From the NCBI GenBank assembly GCA_028711925.1, contig JAQTRH010000016.1:1-14348 (forward strand): a stretch of DNA of 14,348 bases. The letters are read 5' to 3'. Within the stretch, counting starts at the first letter, position 1. The number at the start of each line of letters is the position of its first letter. Shown in pieces: positions 1-6,307 of the stretch. This DNA is from Candidatus Nanoarchaeia archaeon. GTDB lineage: Archaea; Nanobdellota; Nanobdellia; Woesearchaeales; CG1-02-33-12. Under the pieces are notes generated by a model. It did no database searches, had not been told where the DNA came from, and saw only the letters and a list, made by a program, of their open reading frames with translations. Both the position numbers and the translations under genes were made by a program.

Positions 1-1022
1 TTTCTTTCATTTAGGTAGTTTATTTTTTCATTTAATTCTGTTTTTCTTTGAAAGATATTGTTGTATCTTTCCTGTTTTTCACTTATTTTTTCTTCAATTT
101 CTTTTTCGTTCTGCCTTATTATTTCTATTTTAATATTTTTTATTTTATTGTTAATTTCCTGTTTTTCCTTTTCAAGTATTTTTATATCTTCGTTGTAATT
201 TTGTATTAGCTTAACCTTATCCTTTAATCTTGCTTCCTGCAGTTCTATTTTGTTTTTTATCTCATCTGTTTTTTTGATGTCTTTTTCAATTTTCTCCAAT
301 GATTCTTTTTTCTGCCTTAGTTTTGATTTCATTTCATTGATTTTTGGATTAAGCTCATTTGCTTTCTTTGATATTTCTTTTATTTCCTGCTTTTTCTCCT
401 TGATACTTTTCTTTTTGTCATCCAAGTCAGCTGTTATGCCCTGAAGCTCTCTTGATTTTTCTCTTATTTCCCTAACCAAAACCTGTGAATTCTCTTTTAT
501 TCTTTTGTACTTATCTATCTGAAACACCTTTCTTAATGTCTCAAGCCTTGTTTCTTTTTCCTCAATTAAAATCTGCTTCATCTCTTCTTGCGGAGTATAA
601 ACAGTATACCTGTAAATAAGGGATTTTGTTTTTGTAACAAGCTCTCTTGGATAGCCCAATAAATCAAGAACTCTTGTTTTAAGCTCAACAGCAGTTGCTT
701 CCTGCTTTCTTCCGTTGATTATTATATATCCAGAATCCTGCCTTACATCATCGCCCTGTTTTTTTAATGTTCTTTTTATTATGACTTCCTGATCTTCTAT
801 TGAGAATTCAAGCTCTACAGAACCCTTATTTTTTCCATTTCTTAATAACAAGCTGCCGGGCAGAGCCCTCATTATGCCAAATAAAGCAAACTCTATTGCC
901 AAAAGAATTGTTGACTTTCCGCTTCCAATATCTCCGCTGAGCATAACAGAGCCCTCTGGAAACTCAACCAGCTGCTTTGTATAGCTTCTTATATTCTCAA
1001 GCTTCACCCTTTTTATTATCAT
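1..1022 (-). CDS. rad50: Rad50-type ATPase, N-terminal half (partial)
   Basis: This reads leftward from an ATG at 1022 and runs off the window edge, giving about 340 residues with no stop. It shows the N-terminal ATPase lobe of a Rad50/SbcC protein: the start MIIKRVKLENIRSY, a Walker A P-loop GDIGSGKST at residues 30-38, a Q-loop around YTPQEEM (Gln145), then from about residue 155 a long Lys/Glu-rich heptad coiled coil reaching the edge. The zinc hook, Walker B and signature motif would lie outside. Rad50 works with Mre11 in resection of double-strand breaks. The P-loop has GDIGSGKS rather than the common GxNGAGKS, a variant I associate with DPANN-archaeal Rad50. No mre11 lies upstream: the next gene is divergent. 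SMC is the alternative, but the YTPQEEM region and compact start favour Rad50. Confidence 0.88.
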   Translation of the reverse strand, partial: MIIKRVKLENIRSYTKQLVEFPEGSVMLSGDIGSGKSTILLAIEFALFGIMRALPGSLLLRNGKNKGSVELEFSIEDQEVIIKRTLKKQGDDVRQDSGYIIINGRKQEATAVELKTRVLDLLGYPRELVTKTKSLIYRYTVYTPQEEMKQILIEEKETRLETLRKVFQIDKYKRIKENSQVLVREIREKSRELQGITADLDDKKKSIKEKKQEIKEISKKANELNPKINEMKSKLRQKKESLEKIEKDIKKTDEIKNKIELQEARLKDKVKLIQNYNEDIKILEKEKQEINNKIKNIKIEIIRQNEKEIEEKISEKQERYNNIFQRKTELNEKINYLNER

Positions 1023-1044
1023 AAATATTTAGTATTGCCATAAC

Positions 1045-1056
1045 TTTTTATATTTA
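1045..1056 (-). promoter_or_regulatory. TATA box for rad50
   Basis: On the minus strand the AT stretch AAATATAAAAA lies about 25-30 nt ahead of the rad50 ATG. This is the archaeal TATA-to-start distance expected for a leaderless or nearly leaderless mRNA. No Shine-Dalgarno sequence is seen. Confidence 0.5.
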
Positions 1057-1090
1057 ATTGAACTCAAGTAAATACTTAAAAATAGAAAAC

Positions 1091-1100
1091 TATTTAAATA
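1091..1100 (+). promoter_or_regulatory. TATA box for the 83-aa protein
   Basis: TATTTAAATA is preceded by a purine-rich GAAAAC that could serve as the BRE. It lies about 55 nt ahead of the ATG at 1152, so the transcript would carry a leader of roughly 30 nt. The Shine-Dalgarno-like GGAGATGA at 1140-1147 agrees with this. Confidence 0.5.
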
Positions 1101-1151
1101 AGTTATTAATATTAATCACATAAAAGTAACAAATAATATGGAGATGATAAT

Positions 1152-1403
1152 ATGGATAAAAATACAAAAACCCTAAGTTTAGATAATTATCTTGAAGGCA
1201 AAGTAATAGAAAAGAATATGGGAAATGGATTTGTTCATATGAAAGTGAAATCAAAAGATAATTTTTTACATCCTATTGACATTGAAACTAGAAACCCCAT
1301 ATATGTAAACAACACAATAAAACAAGGATGTGATGTTCTATACTGCGATTATGGACTGTTTACTAAATGCGGTGAACAATACATAAAAGTCTGCCCGGAT
1401 TAA
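1152..1403 (+). CDS. Small conserved-looking protein of unknown function, 83 aa
   Basis: I do not recognise a family. The 83-residue product has no signal peptide or membrane segment. Short beta-rich stretches (EGKVIEKNMGNGFVHMKV, then VLYCDYGLF) give it the look of a small beta-barrel such as an OB or S1-like fold, but no diagnostic motif is visible. Four Cys residues (CDVLYC, TKC, KVC) fall in the last third without a clean CxxC pair. The start is supported by a GGAGATGA Shine-Dalgarno 5 nt upstream and by a TATA box about 55 nt upstream. It stands alone, divergent from rad50 and 48 nt ahead of the DUF123 gene, which has its own promoter-like sequence. Confidence 0.7.
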   Translation: MDKNTKTLSLDNYLEGKVIEKNMGNGFVHMKVKSKDNFLHPIDIETRNPIYVNNTIKQGCDVLYCDYGLFTKCGEQYIKVCPD

Positions 1404-1420
1404 ATTTTGCTTTTAAGTTA

Positions 1421-1430
1421 AATTTAAAAA
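1421..1430 (+). promoter_or_regulatory. TATA box for the DUF123 gene
   Basis: AATTTAAAAA is centred about 26 nt ahead of the ATG at 1452. This fits a leaderless transcript, and no Shine-Dalgarno is present. Confidence 0.45.
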
Positions 1431-1435
1431 CATTT

Positions 1436-1451
1436 ATTCTTTTTTGTTTTT
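1436..1451 (+). terminator. T-rich stretch, possible terminator of the 83-aa gene
   Basis: A run of T residues broken by single C, G and A follows the 83-aa gene and sits directly before the next start codon. Oligo-T on the coding strand is the usual archaeal intrinsic termination signal. Its overlap with the next promoter region makes the assignment tentative. Confidence 0.25.
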
Positions 1452-1856
1452 ATGAAAGGAGCGTATTGTATTATTATTGAGGTGAAAAAAAATTCTTTTG
1501 TTAAGATAGGGGCTTTAGGCAAAATAAATTTTAAGAAAGGCCTGTATTGTTATGTCGGCTCGGCTTTAAACAATCTTGAAAAAAGAATTCAAAGGCATTT
1601 AATTAAAAACAAAAAATTTCATTGGCATGTTGATTATCTTTTAATGAATAAAAATACATCAATCAAAAAAGTGTTTTACAAAGAATCAAATAAAAGAGAG
1701 GAATGCAGAATAGCAGAGTTTGTATCAAAAAATTCAATCGGCCAGATAGAAAACTTCGGATGCTCTGACTGCAAATGCAAAAGCCATCTTTTCCTTATAA
1801 ACAATTTTAATTTTCTTAATGAAGAACTAAATCCTTACAAGCGAAGCGGCACCTAA
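1452..1856 (+). CDS. Stand-alone DUF123 / GIY-YIG-like nuclease-fold protein, 134 aa
   Basis: This matches the DUF123 family (GIY-YIG-related fold), typical of archaea, where it occurs alone or linked to endonuclease III. Visible family signatures are GAYCIIIEV at the N-terminus, GLYCYVGSALNNLEKRIQRH at about 30-49, the HWHVDYLL block at 57-64, and the C-terminal CSDCKCKSHLF at about 104-114. The YCYVGSA stretch corresponds to the YIG half of GIY-YIG and the following Arg to the conserved catalytic-region Arg. The Cys triad CxxCxC is a family hallmark and could bind metal. A nuclease role is assumed from the fold; I know of no secure cellular role. Its 3' end overlaps the convergent ROK kinase gene by 30 bp, and a TATA-like box about 26 nt upstream suggests leaderless expression. 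Confidence 0.88.
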   Translation: MKGAYCIIIEVKKNSFVKIGALGKINFKKGLYCYVGSALNNLEKRIQRHLIKNKKFHWHVDYLLMNKNTSIKKVFYKESNKREECRIAEFVSKNSIGQIENFGCSDCKCKSHLFLINNFNFLNEELNPYKRSGT

Positions 1857-2696
1857 TATTGCGGCATCCTTTCGCCTGCTTTTAACGATTATTGGATTTT
1901 TGTTGACAAAACTTCTTTTTTTAATGGTTTCTTTCATGCTTTTTGAGAAAAAATTCCATGAGCCCGAGATTCCTCCTCCTACAACTATAATCTCGGGGTC
2001 AAATGCAGCTATTATGTTGGTTATTGCAACGCCAAGATAAAATCCTGTTTTTTCAAAAACCTCTAATGCTTCTTTGTTTCCCTTTAATGCAAGCTCATAA
2101 ATATCCAATGGATTTTCTGCTTTAATGCCCTTTGCAAGCCTCATAATTCCTCTTTCACTTGCATACTCTTCAATACAGCCAAAGTTGCCACACTTGCATT
2201 TTATCCCATCATGCTTAATGCTTATATGGCCAAACTCTCCTGCGTTAAGACGGCCGTGGAAAATCTTTTTATTGATAACAATTCCGCCGCCGACACCCGT
2301 TCCCAAAGTTAAGCCAACAACAATATCATATTTCTTTCCAGCACCATAAACAGCTTCTCCAAAAGCAAAGCAGTTTGCATCATTATCCAAAAAAACAGGA
2401 ACATTAAATTTTTTCTTGAGAATTCTTTTTATGTTAAAATTTTTTAATGGAATATTTTTAGGCCCGATTATATTCCCTTTTTTGTAATCGATTGGTCCTG
2501 GAGAGCCAACGCCTATACCTGAAACATCATTTGTAAATACTCTGCTAACAGCTTTTAACATTTTTTCAATAACGGCCTTCTCTCCCCTCTCTGGCTCTGT
2601 ATTAACAGAAAACCTTTTTATCACTTTGCCATTTGAAACAAGTCCTGCCTTTATCTTATTTCCCCCTATATCGACTCCAATAAGATATTTTTTCAT
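1827..2696 (-). CDS. ROK-family sugar kinase (glucokinase-like), 289 aa
   Basis: This transfers phosphate from ATP to a hexose, probably glucose or an N-acetylated or amino sugar. ROK signatures appear in order: phosphate loop VDIGGNKIKAG (8-18), GVGSPGPID (62-70), sugar-binding and catalytic FLDNDAN (102-108, catalytic base Asp106), adenosine/phosphate LGTGVGGG (131-138), AGEFGH (152-157) and the zinc motif CKCGNFGCIEE (167-177). His157, Cys167, Cys169 and Cys174 form the expected zinc site, and Glu154 and His157 contact sugar in the family. The length of 289 residues is normal for single-domain ROK kinases. The start overlaps the upstream HAD stop as ATGA, so it is the last gene of the PGI/PMI-HAD-ROK operon and is probably translationally coupled. 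Substrate specificity cannot be read from sequence. Confidence 0.93.
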   Translation of the reverse strand: MKKYLIGVDIGGNKIKAGLVSNGKVIKRFSVNTEPERGEKAVIEKMLKAVSRVFTNDVSGIGVGSPGPIDYKKGNIIGPKNIPLKNFNIKRILKKKFNVPVFLDNDANCFAFGEAVYGAGKKYDIVVGLTLGTGVGGGIVINKKIFHGRLNAGEFGHISIKHDGIKCKCGNFGCIEEYASERGIMRLAKGIKAENPLDIYELALKGNKEALEVFEKTGFYLGVAITNIIAAFDPEIIVVGGGISGSWNFFSKSMKETIKKRSFVNKNPIIVKSRRKDAAILGAASLVRI

Positions 2697-3331
2697 TCTC
2701 TGAGGATTCCTCCGATTTCTGTTATTTTGGTGATATAATAGTCAACATAAGGAAATTTATGGTAATCTCCATTTCCTACGAGAACTGTTGTCATTCCAAT
2801 TTCTTTTGCAGGCTTAAGGTTGTTTTCATAATCATCAATCATCATGGACTCTTTTGGGTTTATGCGTGAATGCTTTACGAGTTTGTTATATGCATCTTCC
2901 CCTGGCTTATTGTTAAAATCAAGAAGCCTTATATCATATATTCCTGAAAAAAAATCCTCTATGCCCAGAACCCTAATAACATTCAGTACATGTTCTCTTG
3001 GAGAATTTGAAAAGATTATCTTTTTTTGCTTTATTCCGCCCAACATTTTAATAAGCTCTTCGTTTCTTTTCAGGAAATTTTCTGCATTTAGATTATGTAC
3101 AAACCCAAGGTATTCTTCTGGATCAACTTTTTCTTCAATCATTAATCCCTTTAATGTGGTTCCATATTCATTAAAAAGTTTTTTTCTGTATGACACTGCG
3201 CCGGGATAATCAAGATTGAATTTTTTGCAGATAAACTCGTCTATCCTATTGCCAACCTCATTTAGCAGACCTGCCTCTTTTGGATACAAGGTGTTGTCAA
3301 GGTCAAATATTATTGCTTCAATATCTCTCAT
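2693..3331 (-). CDS. HAD-superfamily phosphatase, pyrimidine 5'-nucleotidase-like, 212 aa
   Basis: A haloacid-dehalogenase-type phosphohydrolase. Motif I is FDLDNTLY (9-16; nucleophile Asp10, acid/base Asp12), motif II is FSNSP (107-111), motif III probably Lys142, and motif IV MIDDYENN (164-171; Mg ligands Asp166 and Asp167). The cap-region motif NEYGTTLKGL (54-63) is characteristic of the Sdt1-like pyrimidine 5'-nucleotidase branch, which dephosphorylates UMP/CMP-type nucleotides, but related members act on sugar phosphates. It is the middle gene of a leftward operon, 6 bp after the isomerase stop and overlapping the ROK kinase start by 4 bp. That context favours sugar phosphates or overflow-metabolite repair as an alternative substrate class. 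No Shine-Dalgarno is evident at the ATG. Confidence 0.85.
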   Translation of the reverse strand: MRDIEAIIFDLDNTLYPKEAGLLNEVGNRIDEFICKKFNLDYPGAVSYRKKLFNEYGTTLKGLMIEEKVDPEEYLGFVHNLNAENFLKRNEELIKMLGGIKQKKIIFSNSPREHVLNVIRVLGIEDFFSGIYDIRLLDFNNKPGEDAYNKLVKHSRINPKESMMIDDYENNLKPAKEIGMTTVLVGNGDYHKFPYVDYYITKITEIGGILRE

Positions 3332-3337
3332 TTTCAG

Positions 3338-4321
3338 TTAAAGCTGTTTTTTCAGTTTTTCAATAACATTAACAGGTGTTGGGTCTATTCCGTATTTGAT
3401 TGCGAGATAATAAGAGGTTAAGTCGCCAATATAAATTGCAGAAAAAAGCTTTGTTAAAAAGAAATCTCCTTTTACAACTATCTCTGTTACATTTATTCCT
3501 GACTCTGATATAAGGCCTTTTGTTATTTCCATCCTTTTTTTAATTTTTACATAATCATCATCATCTTTTATTATTATCACATGATACGGAGCCCTTATGT
3601 TGCCATATCCAACCAATTCATTATGGTTAAGCTCTGGGAATGAATGGCAGAATGCATGTATCTTTGCATTCTCATTTAACTGTGTTTTCCACCTATAGGC
3701 AACTGATTTCATCTTCTCTGATGAGTAAATCAATGGAATTTTATCAACAAGCTTTTCAGCAAGGTCTTGTGCCCTTTCCTTGAATTTAGGGTTTTTCAAT
3801 GCCTCTACAGTCTTTTTTATTTCCTGTTTTGGATCTTCTATCATCCTGGAATTTCCAAGCACAGTAAGCATTGGAAAAAAAAGATATGCTACAGCTGCTC
3901 TTGGCTGAAATCCCTTAGGTACTTTTATTAAAGGAATCTTGCTTAAATTTGCCAGCTCCTCAAGCTTGCCTCCAGAGGTTATAACCACTATTTTCATATT
4001 TTTCCTTTGGGCTGTTCTAAAGCACGATACTGTTTCTTCTGTATTTCCTGAATATGAAACCGCAAAAAGAAGGGTTTCCTTTCCTACTGTTTCAGGCAAA
4101 AAATAATCCCTGTTTACAACAACTTCTATTTTGTCATGGAGATATGATTTAAGGATATCCCCTGATATAGAGCTGCCTCCCATTCCGGCGACCATTATTC
4201 TTTTTATTGGTTCTGTTATCTTTATATTTTCTGCAAGTTTTGATGCGTCTTCAATATAATTTGGAACATTTTCAAGAGTACTTATCATGTTAGAACTATC
4301 AACATTGTTTTCATCATCCAT
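3338..4321 (-). CDS. Bifunctional phosphoglucose/phosphomannose isomerase, 327 aa
   Basis: This interconverts fructose 6-phosphate with glucose 6-phosphate and mannose 6-phosphate, linking gluconeogenesis or glycolysis to glycan precursors. SIS-domain signatures are GMGGSSISG (46-54) and SYSGNTEE (89-96), followed by PRAAV (130-134), QLNENAK (204-210) and FPELNHNE (218-225). Glu207 and His223 are 16 residues apart, and Thr315 and Lys322 seven apart. This matches the spacing of Glu203/His219 and Thr291/Lys298 in the Pyrobaculum aerophilum PGI/PMI enzyme, where the Thr goes with PMI activity. I start it at the ATG at 4321 because a strong Shine-Dalgarno (GGGGTGG) lies about 6 nt upstream. An in-frame GTG at 4330 lies inside that Shine-Dalgarno and is unlikely to be used. 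First gene of the sugar operon. Confidence 0.93.
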   Translation of the reverse strand: MDDENNVDSSNMISTLENVPNYIEDASKLAENIKITEPIKRIMVAGMGGSSISGDILKSYLHDKIEVVVNRDYFLPETVGKETLLFAVSYSGNTEETVSCFRTAQRKNMKIVVITSGGKLEELANLSKIPLIKVPKGFQPRAAVAYLFFPMLTVLGNSRMIEDPKQEIKKTVEALKNPKFKERAQDLAEKLVDKIPLIYSSEKMKSVAYRWKTQLNENAKIHAFCHSFPELNHNELVGYGNIRAPYHVIIIKDDDDYVKIKKRMEITKGLISESGINVTEIVVKGDFFLTKLFSAIYIGDLTSYYLAIKYGIDPTPVNVIEKLKKQL

Positions 4322-4358
4322 AACTACCACCCCGAGTTATGTTTTATTATAATCCTTT

Positions 4359-4372
4359 ATTATTTATAGTTT
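4359..4372 (-). promoter_or_regulatory. TATA box for the PGI/PMI-HAD-ROK operon
   Basis: The minus-strand sequence AACTATAAATAA lies about 40-45 nt ahead of the isomerase ATG, leaving a short leader that carries GGGGTGG as ribosome-binding site. It sits back to back with the L15e promoter in a divergent intergenic region. Confidence 0.5.
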
Positions 4373-4387
4373 ACTAAAAAGAGAAAG

Positions 4388-4409
4388 TTTTTTAAACGAT
4401 TTAAAATTC
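4388..4409 (+). promoter_or_regulatory. Promoter region of L15e (two TATA candidates)
   Basis: Two AT boxes are present: TTTTTTAAAC (4388-4397) and GATTTAAAAT (4399-4408). The first would place the transcription start at about the ATG of a 16-codon upstream ORF at 4418. The second would start the mRNA near 4430 and give a plain leader of about 40 nt. Sequence alone does not decide between them. Confidence 0.45.
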
Positions 4410-4417
4410 TAAAAACC

Positions 4418-4468
4418 ATGGATGTGGGCAGTAGCTTGCCTGAACTAAAACAAATTAATGGAGGCTAA
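4418..4468 (+). CDS. Possible 16-aa upstream ORF in the L15e leader
   Basis: An ATG at 4418 opens a 16-codon frame, MDVGSSLPELKQINGG, that stops with TAA one base before the L15e ATG. Its last two Gly codons (GGA GGC) carry the GGAGG ribosome-binding site of L15e. A TATA candidate about 25 nt upstream would make it a leaderless start, so ribosomes finishing it would release exactly on the L15e start region. This could couple or tune L15e translation, but a frame this short can arise by chance, and it depends on which TATA box is used. Confidence 0.3.
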   Translation: MDVGSSLPELKQINGG

Positions 4469-4469
4469 A

Positions 4470-5045
4470 ATGAGTTTGTATAAATATGTAAGAAATATCT
4501 GGAAAAGTCCGAAAAGAAACCTTAAGGAAATATGGTCAAAACGCCTTGTTGAATGGAGAAAACAGCCGGTAACAGTAAGGATTGAAAGGCCAACAAGGAT
4601 TGATTCTGCACGTTCTCTGGGTTATAAAGCAAAACAGGGCTATGTTATTGTAAGACAGAGGCTTATCCGCGGCGGAAGAAAAAGGCCTGATATAAAAGGC
4701 GGCAGAAGACCAAAACATAGCACACAAAGGAAAATTCTTTCAAAAACCTACCAGCAGATAGCAGAAGAAAGGGCAAATAAAAAATTCAAGAATTGTGAGG
4801 TTCTTAACTCTTATTATGTTGGAAAAGATGGAAAATTTGTCTGGTATGAGGTAATATTGGTGGATAGAGAGCATCCTTCTGTAAAAGCTGATAAGAGAAT
4901 AAGCTGGATAAATGAGAAAAAGCATACAGGCAGAACTTTTAGAGGATTAACTTCATCAGGAAAAAGCTCAAGAGGGCTTTTGAACAAGGGCAAAGGAGCT
5001 GAAAAAGCAAGAAAGAAGCCATTTCCAAAGAAAAGGAAAATTTAA
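4470..5045 (+). CDS. rpl15e: Large-subunit ribosomal protein L15e, 191 aa
   Basis: Archaeal/eukaryotic L15e, a basic 50S subunit protein absent from bacteria. The N-terminus MSLYKYVRNIWKSP is the family's canonical start, followed by the rRNA-binding basic regions VRIERPTRIDSARSLGYKAKQGYVIVR and RLIRGGRKRPDIKGGRRPKH, the central YYVGKDGKFVWYEVILVD, and a Lys/Arg-rich tail ending KKRKI. The start is set by GGAGG at 4460-4464 five bases upstream of the ATG at 4470. An in-frame ATG at 4458 would add four residues but overlaps that Shine-Dalgarno and has none of its own. It is divergent from the sugar operon and followed by a zinc-ribbon gene with its own TATA-like box. Confidence 0.97.
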   Translation: MSLYKYVRNIWKSPKRNLKEIWSKRLVEWRKQPVTVRIERPTRIDSARSLGYKAKQGYVIVRQRLIRGGRKRPDIKGGRRPKHSTQRKILSKTYQQIAEERANKKFKNCEVLNSYYVGKDGKFVWYEVILVDREHPSVKADKRISWINEKKHTGRTFRGLTSSGKSSRGLLNKGKGAEKARKKPFPKKRKI

Positions 5046-5052
5046 TCCGAAA

Positions 5053-5062
5053 GATTTATAAG
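5053..5062 (+). promoter_or_regulatory. TATA box for the zinc-ribbon gene
   Basis: GATTTATAAG, preceded by purines (CGAAA), is centred about 27 nt ahead of the ATG at 5085. This is the spacing of a leaderless archaeal promoter. A T-rich stretch at 5063-5075 just after it could also help terminate L15e transcription. Confidence 0.5.
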
Positions 5063-5084
5063 TTTTAATTTTTTATAGATTAAT

Positions 5085-5243
5085 ATGATCAAGCTAAGAT
5101 GCAAGGAGTGCAACTATCGTTTCACTCCAAAAAAGAGTGTGATGCCTAGAATATGCCCTTTCTGCGGTAAAGAAGGCACTCTGGAAAAAGTAAAGCCAAT
5201 GCAGCAAATCATCGATGAAGTAGTGGATGATATGGAATCATAA
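5085..5243 (+). CDS. Small zinc-ribbon protein, 52 aa
   Basis: A 52-residue protein starting MIKLRCKECNYRFTPKK, with two CxxC knuckles (Cys6/Cys9 and Cys24/Cys27, the second as CPFCGKEG) spaced like a rubredoxin-type zinc ribbon. An acidic helical tail ends in DEVVDDMES. Such mini zinc ribbons are common in archaea and generally bind nucleic acid or protein partners; no specific function can be named. The order L15e then zinc ribbon on the same strand 39 bp apart suggests a translation-related role, but the gene has a separate TATA box and lacks a Shine-Dalgarno. Its last 6 bp overlap the 3' end of the convergent Lrp-like gene. Confidence 0.85.
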   Translation: MIKLRCKECNYRFTPKKSVMPRICPFCGKEGTLEKVKPMQQIIDEVVDDMES

Positions 5244-5699
5244 TTTGTCCAGCAATTTAATGTCTTCTGGGTTTGTAAAAAACTTTTCTTTTTTTAGCTC
5301 TTCAATTATAAAGATTTCTTTTTTGTCTTCAAGCTTTAATTCATTTAAATCATCATGAAATTTTTCAACATCTTTCATATCTCTGAAAACAGCCTCAACA
5401 AAAAAATCAAAAAAACCAATTATTCTTAAAACAGAGTTGATATTTTTGTTTTTTAATAAAAATTCTTTTAGGTTTTTTTTGTTTTTTGACTTAAGCAAGA
5501 AATTAATTTTCAGTGCAAATCCTATTTTGCTGAAATCAAGCAAGGAAGAATATTTTGATATTGTATTTTTTTCAAGCTTATTCACCTTTTCAAAAATAGT
5601 TGATATAGGGATTCCAGTTTCACGGCTTATCAATGCAAGGCTCTTCCTTGAATTTTCCCTTAAATGAGTTAAGATTAACAGTTCTCTTTTTGTAAGCAT
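5238..5699 (-). CDS. Lrp/AsnC-type transcription regulator (paralog 1), 153 aa
   Basis: The N-terminal winged helix-turn-helix covers about residues 3-50 (recognition region near GIPISTIFEKVNKLEK). It is followed by the hinge SKYSSLLDFSKIGF and a C-terminal alpha/beta domain (about 60-140) of the RAM/ACT type used for oligomerisation and ligand binding. The length of 153 residues is typical of Lrp/AsnC proteins. It is a clear paralog of the next gene: the hinge ...YSSLLDFSKIGF... and the C-terminal ...NPEDIKLLD are shared in pattern. The RAM effector motif is not obvious, so the ligand cannot be guessed. A TATA-like ATATAAA at 5731-5737 (-) and a GGTG at 5705-5708 (-) support the ATG at 5699. 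Confidence 0.82.
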   Translation of the reverse strand: MLTKRELLILTHLRENSRKSLALISRETGIPISTIFEKVNKLEKNTISKYSSLLDFSKIGFALKINFLLKSKNKKNLKEFLLKNKNINSVLRIIGFFDFFVEAVFRDMKDVEKFHDDLNELKLEDKKEIFIIEELKKEKFFTNPEDIKLLDKL

Positions 5700-5730
5700 T
5701 GGAACACCAAAACTTAATAATAAAACAAGG

Positions 5731-5738
5731 TTTATATT
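5731..5738 (-). promoter_or_regulatory. TATA box for Lrp-like paralog 1
   Basis: Minus-strand AATATAAA lies about 35 nt ahead of the start codon, leaving a short leader with GGTG (5705-5708) as a minimal Shine-Dalgarno. It shows that paralog 1 need not depend on the upstream paralog for transcription. Confidence 0.4.
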
Positions 5739-5786
5739 GGTTTGCTAAAAAAAAATAACTAAATTTTCGCTAAATGCAAAAAATAT

Positions 5787-6251
5787 TCAATTAATTATCT
5801 CCAGAACATTTGGATTGTCCATAAATGATTCTCTTTTTATGTCATCCACAATATAATGTACTTGCTTGTCAACTATGCTGAACCTTTGCTCTAAGATTTC
5901 AATGAAATCTTCCATATCCTTTATATGCTTAAAAATAACATCAACCATAAAGTCAAAGCCGTTGTTTACCTTAAACAAAGAATTTATGTTATGGTGTTTC
6001 ATTAAATAATCTTTTAGCTCATCTCTTTTTTCCCTTTTAACCTTCAACATAAGGTTTGCTCTTGTGTTAAAGCCAATCTTTGAAAAATCCAGGAGGCTCG
6101 TATACTTTATTATCAAGTTATTTTCATTTGTTTTTATCTTGTCATATATTGTGGAAACAGGGATATGGGTCTTTTTGCTTAATCTTGTTAAGGTTTCCCT
6201 TGCATTCTGCCTCAGATAAGATATCACGATAAGATCCTTTTTTTCAACCAT
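5787..6251 (-). CDS. Lrp/AsnC-type transcription regulator (paralog 2), 154 aa
   Basis: Winged helix-turn-helix in residues 4-50 (LSKKTHIPVSTIYDKIK is the turn-recognition region), hinge IKYTSLLDFSKIGF, then a RAM/ACT-like domain (about 60-145) ending DNPNVLEIIN. It is paralogous to the neighbouring 153-aa gene, with near-identical hinges, and probably arose by tandem duplication. The ATG is fixed by a strong Shine-Dalgarno GGGAGGT at 6257-6263 (-). It is transcribed divergently from the wHTH/TS-like operon, and the shared 193-bp intergenic region holds an inverted repeat near both promoters. This makes paralog 2 the best candidate to regulate itself and that operon. The effector is unknown. 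Confidence 0.85.
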   Translation of the reverse strand: MVEKKDLIVISYLRQNARETLTRLSKKTHIPVSTIYDKIKTNENNLIIKYTSLLDFSKIGFNTRANLMLKVKREKRDELKDYLMKHHNINSLFKVNNGFDFMVDVIFKHIKDMEDFIEILEQRFSIVDKQVHYIVDDIKRESFMDNPNVLEIIN

Positions 6252-6307
6252 CTTTTACCTCCCGCTTTTTTATTTTTTTGTTATACATAAACAAATTCAG
6301 GGGTTTA

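Noticed and set aside
250..444. Hydrophobic, Phe/Ser-rich reading frame on the plus strand
   Set aside because: It is the antisense of the Lys/Glu-rich Rad50 coiled coil; such frames look membrane-like by complementarity and have no start signals.
4308..4321. TGATGA near the isomerase start, resembling a box C of a C/D guide RNA
   Set aside because: It encodes the Met-Asp-Asp-Glu start of the protein, and no matching D box or guide arrangement was found.
4427..4440. GGCA...TGCC hairpin in the L15e leader as a ribosomal-protein binding site
   Set aside because: The stem is only 4 bp with a 6-base loop; this is too weak to call a regulatory structure.
5741..5780. Repeated GCTAAA and TTTGC/GCAAA elements between the two Lrp-like genes
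   Set aside because: Short, AT-rich and irregularly spaced; unlike the CTGAAACAT repeat they do not form a clear inverted repeat.
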